Below, piece after piece: positions 5,941-9,961 of a stretch of 9,961 bases of DNA (the first letter of the stretch is position 1; each line of letters opens with the position of its first letter). The DNA lies in assembly GCA_019745755.1 (NCBI GenBank), contig JAIESS010000099.1, positions 1-9,961 of the forward strand, read 5' to 3'. The DNA comes from Alphaproteobacteria bacterium (GTDB lineage Bacteria > Pseudomonadota > Alphaproteobacteria > Paracaedibacterales > JAKBAR01). The position numbers and the translations under genes are program-made. The notes below the pieces were generated by a model. That model made no database searches. It saw nothing but the letters and a program-made list of their open reading frames with translations, and was not told the origin of the DNA.

Positions 5941-5970
5941 CTGAACAACCCCCTATCCAAAATAGTTCAG
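5941..5970. repeat. Inverted repeat upstream of glmS
   Basis: CTGAAC at 5941-5946 and GTTCAG at 5965-5970 are perfect complements, 18 bases apart, in the 230-base divergent region between the RMD1-family gene and glmS. The arrangement would suit a dimeric regulator or a small hairpin, but six-base arms can arise by chance. I saw no convincing pair of promoter hexamers in this intergenic region. Confidence 0.25.
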
Positions 5971-6032
5971 ATGCATTCAATTCTTTCGTCACAAAATGTA
6001 ATCCCTAAACCACCTCAAATATGGCATAAAAA

Positions 6033-6054
6033 TCTCATACCTATAAAAATGAGA
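6033..6054 (+). promoter_or_regulatory. Small hairpin at the glmS ribosome binding region
   Basis: TCTCAT (6033-6038) can pair with ATGAGA (6049-6054), leaving a ten-base loop. The right arm contains GAGA, the only weak Shine-Dalgarno-like sequence before ATG 6063. Pairing could reduce translation. It is not a glmS ribozyme, for which the leader is too short and lacks the required structure. Confidence 0.3.
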
Positions 6055-6062
6055 CAGATAAA

Positions 6063-7901
6063 ATGTGCGGAATTGTTGGCCTTATTAGCAAAGATGATGT
6101 TGTTGACCGCTTACTTGGCGGACTAAAGCGCCTTGAGTACCGCGGTTATGATTCCGCCGGCATTGCAACGGTGAATAAGGATGTCCTTGGCCGTCGCCGT
6201 GCTGAGGGTAAACTTGCCGCTCTTGAGGGTATCTGCAAGGAAAACTCATTAAATGGCAGCATCGGTATTGGTCATACACGTTGGGCCACCCACGGCCCCG
6301 CCATCGAAGTAAACGCTCATCCCCACGCCAATCACCGTATTGCCTTGGTTCATAATGGTATTATTGAAAATTACAGTGACCTTAAGTCTGACCTTCAGAC
6401 CCGTCACACCTTCCTCAGCCAAACAGACACGGAAGTTATTGTTTACCTTATTGAAGACGCCCTACTAGAAGGTCTTTCTCCTCTTCATGCTGTTCAAAAT
6501 GCCATGAAAAAACTAAAAGGTGCCTATGCCCTTGCTATTCTTTTTAAGGATTCTCCTCATACACTCTATGCTGTGCGCCAGGGAAGCCCCCTTGTGGTGG
6601 GGATGTCTGAAGAAGAGGGAATGTCCCTTGGATCCGATGCCATCACCCTTGCCCCCTTAGCCCATCAACTCTGTTACCTTGAGGACGGGGATGTAGCAGA
6701 ACTTACCTTAGACACTATTAATATCTATGATCGTCAAGATAAGATTGTGACCCGTCCTTTTGTTAAAAATCCGGTAAACATTGAAACCATCGGCAAGGGA
6801 CAATACCGTCACTATATGCTCAAGGAAATCTTTGAGCAGCCCACAGTTCTTGGTCATGGTTTACAGCATGTCCTCGCCCACGATGCGGATCATCTGCATA
6901 TGCCTAATGTAAATATCCCTTTTAATGAGGTCCATCGTATCTCCATTATTGCATGTGGTACATCCTACTATGCCGCCATGGTGGCAAAATATTGGTTCGA
7001 GGCCTTTGCCCGTATTCAAGTAGATGTGGATATTGCTTCTGAGTTTCGCTATCGCTCGCCAGTTTTCACATCAAATCATTATTGCTTTTTCATTTCTCAA
7101 TCCGGAGAAACATCGGATACGCTAGCAGCCATGGAGCTTGCGCGTCATCATTCGACAACCGTAGGCGTTGTGAATGTACCGGAAAGCTCCATGGCGCGCA
7201 TGGCGGATCACGTTGTCTTTACTCACGCCGGCCCTGAAATTGGTGTGGCATCAACAAAAGCCTTTACGTGTCAGTTACTCTGTCTGTTGACACTTGCATT
7301 GGAGGCCGCACGCCAACGGGGTCATTTAAGTGCAGAGGATGAAAAACATCTCATTCAAGGTCTTCGCACTCTTCCGGCTATGACCCACCAGGTTCTTCAG
7401 AACGACACCATTCAATCGCTATCACAGAAAATTATGAATGCTGGTCATGTGATCTTTTTAGGGCGTGGATCTATCTATCCTATTGCCTTGGAGGGCGCTC
7501 TCAAGCTCAAAGAAATCACTTATATCCCTTCGGATGCTTATCCATCAGGAGAGCTTAAGCATGGCCCTATTGCCTTAATCGATGAGAATGTGCCCGTTCT
7601 CGTCATAGCACCTTACGATCAGTGGTTTGAAAAATCCGCAAGCAATATCCAAGAGATCCACGCACGCAAAGGTAAGCTTATTGTATTTACAGATGCACCC
7701 GGAGCCGCACACCTTACGACCATGTTGCCGAATGTGTTTCACCCGGGTCAAAATTTGATTATTCTTCCGCAAATTAATCAAGCGCTGCAACCTTTTCTCT
7801 ATGTCCTACCACTACAACTTTTAGCCTATTACACAGGTGTGCATAAAGGCACTGATGTGGATCAACCCCGCAACCTAGCTAAGTCTGTGACGGTAGAGTA
7901 G
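6063..7901 (+). CDS. glmS: Glutamine-fructose-6-phosphate aminotransferase (isomerising)
   Basis: The enzyme makes glucosamine-6-phosphate from fructose-6-phosphate and glutamine, the first committed step to UDP-GlcNAc for peptidoglycan and lipid A, in the cytoplasm. The product has 612 residues, close to the 609 of E. coli. The glutaminase domain (about 1-230) has the catalytic Cys2 in MCGIVG, then RGYDSAG, HTRWATHG, NGIIENY and SQTDTEV. A linker follows with GKGQYRHYMLKEIFEQP. The first SIS domain (about 290-420) has GTSYYA, SQSGETSDT and ASTKAFT. The second (about 455-600) has GRGSIYPIALEGALKLKE and SGELKHGP. The end NLAKSVTVE holds the lysine (607) that forms the Schiff base with the sugar. 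No lesion is seen. There is no glmU beside it; it is monocistronic or at the head of the region that includes the efflux genes 117 bases downstream. Confidence 0.98.
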   Translation: MCGIVGLISKDDVVDRLLGGLKRLEYRGYDSAGIATVNKDVLGRRRAEGKLAALEGICKENSLNGSIGIGHTRWATHGPAIEVNAHPHANHRIALVHNGIIENYSDLKSDLQTRHTFLSQTDTEVIVYLIEDALLEGLSPLHAVQNAMKKLKGAYALAILFKDSPHTLYAVRQGSPLVVGMSEEEGMSLGSDAITLAPLAHQLCYLEDGDVAELTLDTINIYDRQDKIVTRPFVKNPVNIETIGKGQYRHYMLKEIFEQPTVLGHGLQHVLAHDADHLHMPNVNIPFNEVHRISIIACGTSYYAAMVAKYWFEAFARIQVDVDIASEFRYRSPVFTSNHYCFFISQSGETSDTLAAMELARHHSTTVGVVNVPESSMARMADHVVFTHAGPEIGVASTKAFTCQLLCLLTLALEAARQRGHLSAEDEKHLIQGLRTLPAMTHQVLQNDTIQSLSQKIMNAGHVIFLGRGSIYPIALEGALKLKEITYIPSDAYPSGELKHGPIALIDENVPVLVIAPYDQWFEKSASNIQEIHARKGKLIVFTDAPGAAHLTTMLPNVFHPGQNLIILPQINQALQPFLYVLPLQLLAYYTGVHKGTDVDQPRNLAKSVTVE

Positions 7902-7993
7902 GGATAATCTGGAGATATAAGATAAGGTTATGACCAACATGGTTTCTTAAACATTTATTAATATCTATTTTCTATCCTGATAGGAGAAAAATA

Positions 7994-8008
7994 ATGATGT
8001 TTGAGTAG
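7994..8008 (+). other. Four-codon mini-ORF before the efflux operon
   Basis: AGGAG at 7982-7986, seven bases before ATG 7994, is the best ribosome binding site in the region, yet the frame is only ATG ATG TTT GAG TAG. Its stop codon overlaps TAGGA (8006-8010), the binding site for the next ATG at 8019. It may couple translation. Alternatively it marks a one-base slip in the TTT at 8000-8002: with one T fewer, this start would run in frame into the efflux protein (MMLSRIRLMGRK). Confidence 0.35.
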
Positions 8009-8018
8009 GATAAGATTA

Positions 8019-9164
8019 ATGGGACGAAAGTTAGTAATGGTTCTTTGTCTGATTATTCTTATCCTTCTTTTTATGATTGCAAAACCTTTTTGGGGTCATA
8101 AAAAATCCCAAGAAGTTCTTCCTAAGCTTGTCACAACAGCATTGGTGGTTGAGCGGGATATGGATCAGCGTATACAGCTTGTGGGAACGGTTTTCCCTAG
8201 TGAAAATGTTATTATTAAGGCACGTGTCGATTCACAAATTACGGCAATTCCTTTTAAAAATGGTGATTTTGTCAAAGAAGGCGACACGCTTTTTGAATTG
8301 GATGATCGCGTTTTAAAGGCACAGCTTCAACAAGCAAAGGCAAATCTTTTACGCGATGAAGCGGAGGTTGTACGTGCAAAAGCACATTTTGAACGAGATG
8401 AAAAGCTTGTCACAAAAGGCGTCTCCTCAAAGGAGCAGTTTGATACATCGACCCAGGCGTTTAAAGCCGCAGAAGCCAATGTAGAAGCCACAAAGGCTCA
8501 GATCAACAATCTCGAAGCGCAATTGAGCTATACAAAAATTAAAGCGCCCATTAGCGGTTATACAGGGACTATTACACTGACGGTGGGTAATGTGGTGAAA
8601 GCCAATGATGCGCAACCCCTTGTGGTGATTAATAAACTTGATCCCATTCGTATTCAAGTGGCCATTCCTCAGGAATATTTTGAGGATATCCGCCGCGGTC
8701 AACAACAAGGCAATCTCACCGCTGATATTATGGATCAACAAGGAAACCTCCTTGCATCAAGTGTGGTGACCTATAAGGACAACACACTTTCAGAGCAAAC
8801 CCGCACCCTTGATGTACATCTTGTATTAGATAATAAGGAGTCGAAAATGTGGCCCGGCATGTTTGTCAATGTGGCCTTACTTTTAAATACAGTCCCAAAG
8901 GCCATGGTGGTTCCAGATGTTGCTCTTCAACACGGACAAAATAAGCAGACATTTGTCTACGCTGTGCGTAATGACAAAGTCGTTAAAATCCCCGTGACGT
9001 TAATGCTTAGCGATACTAAAGAATCAGCTGTTAAGGGCGATATTCGCGTCGGAGATCAAATCATTACGGATGGTTTATTACGTGTTAAGGAAGGTGATCG
9101 CGTCACAGTCAAAAACACTCAATCGAGTGAATCGCCGCCTGAGCCATTGAAAGGTTCCTCCTAA
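8019..9164 (+). CDS. RND efflux membrane fusion protein (MdtA/AcrA type)
   Basis: This is the periplasmic adaptor that joins an RND pump to an outer-membrane channel. The 381-residue product has an N-terminal membrane anchor (about 5-21). A first barrel/lipoyl half (about 60-97) contains VIIKARVDSQI and GDFVKEGDTLFELDD. A coiled-coil hairpin follows (about 98-170: AQLQQAKANLLRDEAEV, later VSSKEQFDT). The second lipoyl half is at about 171-205 (YTKIKAPISGYTG), then a beta-barrel domain and a membrane-proximal domain ending in GLLRVKEGDRV. There is no lipobox, so it is held by the helix. I chose ATG 8019 because TAGGA lies eight bases upstream; a TTG at 8001 would add six residues but has a poorly spaced site. 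The permease gene follows with a one-base overlap, so the two form an operon. The substrate is unknown. Confidence 0.93.
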   Translation: MGRKLVMVLCLIILILLFMIAKPFWGHKKSQEVLPKLVTTALVVERDMDQRIQLVGTVFPSENVIIKARVDSQITAIPFKNGDFVKEGDTLFELDDRVLKAQLQQAKANLLRDEAEVVRAKAHFERDEKLVTKGVSSKEQFDTSTQAFKAAEANVEATKAQINNLEAQLSYTKIKAPISGYTGTITLTVGNVVKANDAQPLVVINKLDPIRIQVAIPQEYFEDIRRGQQQGNLTADIMDQQGNLLASSVVTYKDNTLSEQTRTLDVHLVLDNKESKMWPGMFVNVALLLNTVPKAMVVPDVALQHGQNKQTFVYAVRNDKVVKIPVTLMLSDTKESAVKGDIRVGDQIITDGLLRVKEGDRVTVKNTQSSESPPEPLKGSS

Positions 9165-9961
9165 TGAATCTTTCCGAATTTTGTATTAGGCGTCCCGTAT
9201 TCACGCTTTTGTTAATGGCGGCGCTTTCAATTGCCGGGTATTTTGGATACTCTCAGCTGCCCGTCAGTGCTTTGCCCAATGTGGATTTTCCAACCCTTCA
9301 GGTCACAGCAAACCTTCCTGGAGCAAGCGCTGAAACCATGGCATCCACGGTGGCAACACCTTTGGAGCGAGGGCTCTCAACCATCGCAGGGGTGAGTTCT
9401 ATGACGTCCACAAGTTATCTTGGAACGACGCAAATTACCCTGCAATTTGATTTGAACCGTGATCTTGATGGCGCTGCTTTGGATGTACAGTCCGCCATTA
9501 CAGCAGCGCAGTCCAATCTTCCTGCCCAAATGCCAACGCCGCCCATTTTTAAAAAAGTCAACCCTGCGGATCAGCCGGTGATTTTTTTAAGTGTGGCGTC
9601 CACAAGTCTGCCACTGAATGTCGTTAATGAATATGCGGATACTCTCATGGCTCAACGCATCTCCACATTACCGGGGGTATCTCAAGTAGCTATTTATGGC
9701 GAACAGAAATCTGCCGTACGGATACGGGTGAATCCTGAATTGCTAGCAGCACGGGATTTGTCCTTAAATGATGTTGCTGATAGCGTGGGAGCTATGGCTT
9801 CCGTTGTTCCTGTCGGTGTTATTAGTGGTCAACAACAACTTTTTAATATTGAGGTTGTGAATCAACCCAAAGTTGCGAATGACTTTAAAACCATGATCGT
9901 GTCTTGGAAAAAAGGATCGCCTATTTTCTTAAAGGATATTGCAGATATATCTGATTCTGTT
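9164..9961 (+). CDS. RND efflux permease (MdtB/AcrB type), N-terminal part
   Basis: This is an inner-membrane proton-driven pump subunit that works as a trimer with the fusion protein encoded just before it. The first 266 codons are present and the gene leaves the right edge; full-length members have about 1000-1050 residues. The start MNLSEFCIRRPVFT is typical, followed by the first membrane helix (about 14-32) and LPVSALPNVDFPTLQV. Pore-domain motifs follow: PGASAETMASTVATPLE (about 54-70), LERGLSTIAGV, DGAALDVQSAI, LPAQMPTPPIFKKVNPADQPV in two blocks, and LPGVSQVAIYGEQ. ATG 9164 shares its A with the TAA of the preceding gene (TAATG), indicating translational coupling, and AAAGG lies about nine bases upstream. 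No lesion appears in the visible part. Drug, metal or other substrate class cannot be told. Confidence 0.95.
   Translation, partial: MNLSEFCIRRPVFTLLLMAALSIAGYFGYSQLPVSALPNVDFPTLQVTANLPGASAETMASTVATPLERGLSTIAGVSSMTSTSYLGTTQITLQFDLNRDLDGAALDVQSAITAAQSNLPAQMPTPPIFKKVNPADQPVIFLSVASTSLPLNVVNEYADTLMAQRISTLPGVSQVAIYGEQKSAVRIRVNPELLAARDLSLNDVADSVGAMASVVPVGVISGQQQLFNIEVVNQPKVANDFKTMIVSWKKGSPIFLKDIADISDSV

Noticed and set aside
5833..6062. Possible glmS ribozyme or other riboswitch in the glmS leader
   Set aside because: The glmS ribozyme is known mainly from Gram-positive bacteria and needs a large pseudoknotted fold. I see only two small six-base inverted repeats here.
8427..8741. Open minus-strand frame of 104 codons
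   Set aside because: It is antisense to the coiled-coil and barrel part of the membrane fusion protein gene, without a start context or recognisable motif.

Overview
The window looks like part of an alphaproteobacterial chromosome, moderately AT-rich with strongly AT-rich spacers. The best fit is a host-associated lineage of the Holosporales or Rickettsiales type. This rests on gene content: a stand-alone CinA-type N-terminal domain protein next to sfsA, an RMD1/RMND1-family protein, a decayed insertion sequence and gene remnants. No rRNA or marker gene is present to confirm it.

Bases 1-1000 hold a decayed IS5-family (IS427-group-like) element of 843 bp (123-965). It has 17/19 terminal inverted repeats and a TA target duplication, and it sits in the last codons of an older reading frame. 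Its transposase keeps a programmed -1 frameshift heptamer but carries an extra frameshift, a premature stop and loss of the presumed catalytic glutamate. Bases 1072-2160 encode an unrecognised multi-pass membrane protein.

Bases 2179-4256 are a rearranged sfsA locus. An intact sfsA (3555-4256, minus) and a truncated, internally deleted sfsA remnant (2179-2578, minus) flank an orphan gene for a Cys-rich, probably exported 209-residue protein (2851-3480, plus). The two sfsA copies are nearly identical over 172 bp but clearly diverged on either side, which is the signature of gene conversion or a chimeric duplication.

Bases 4311-5832 carry a CinA N-terminal-domain (COG1058) protein and an RMD1-family membrane-anchored protein. 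They are convergent, with one base between their stop codons. Bases 6063-7901 are glmS, which makes glucosamine-6-phosphate for peptidoglycan and lipopolysaccharide precursors. From 8019 to the right edge runs a two-gene efflux operon: a membrane fusion protein and an RND permease that begins on the last base of the preceding stop codon and leaves the window.

I found no CRISPR array, tRNA, rRNA, toxin-antitoxin pair or recognisable defence system. The most informative features are the sfsA mosaic, the readable history of the IS insertion, and two lineage-type orphan envelope proteins. I do not see a clearly new biological system here.
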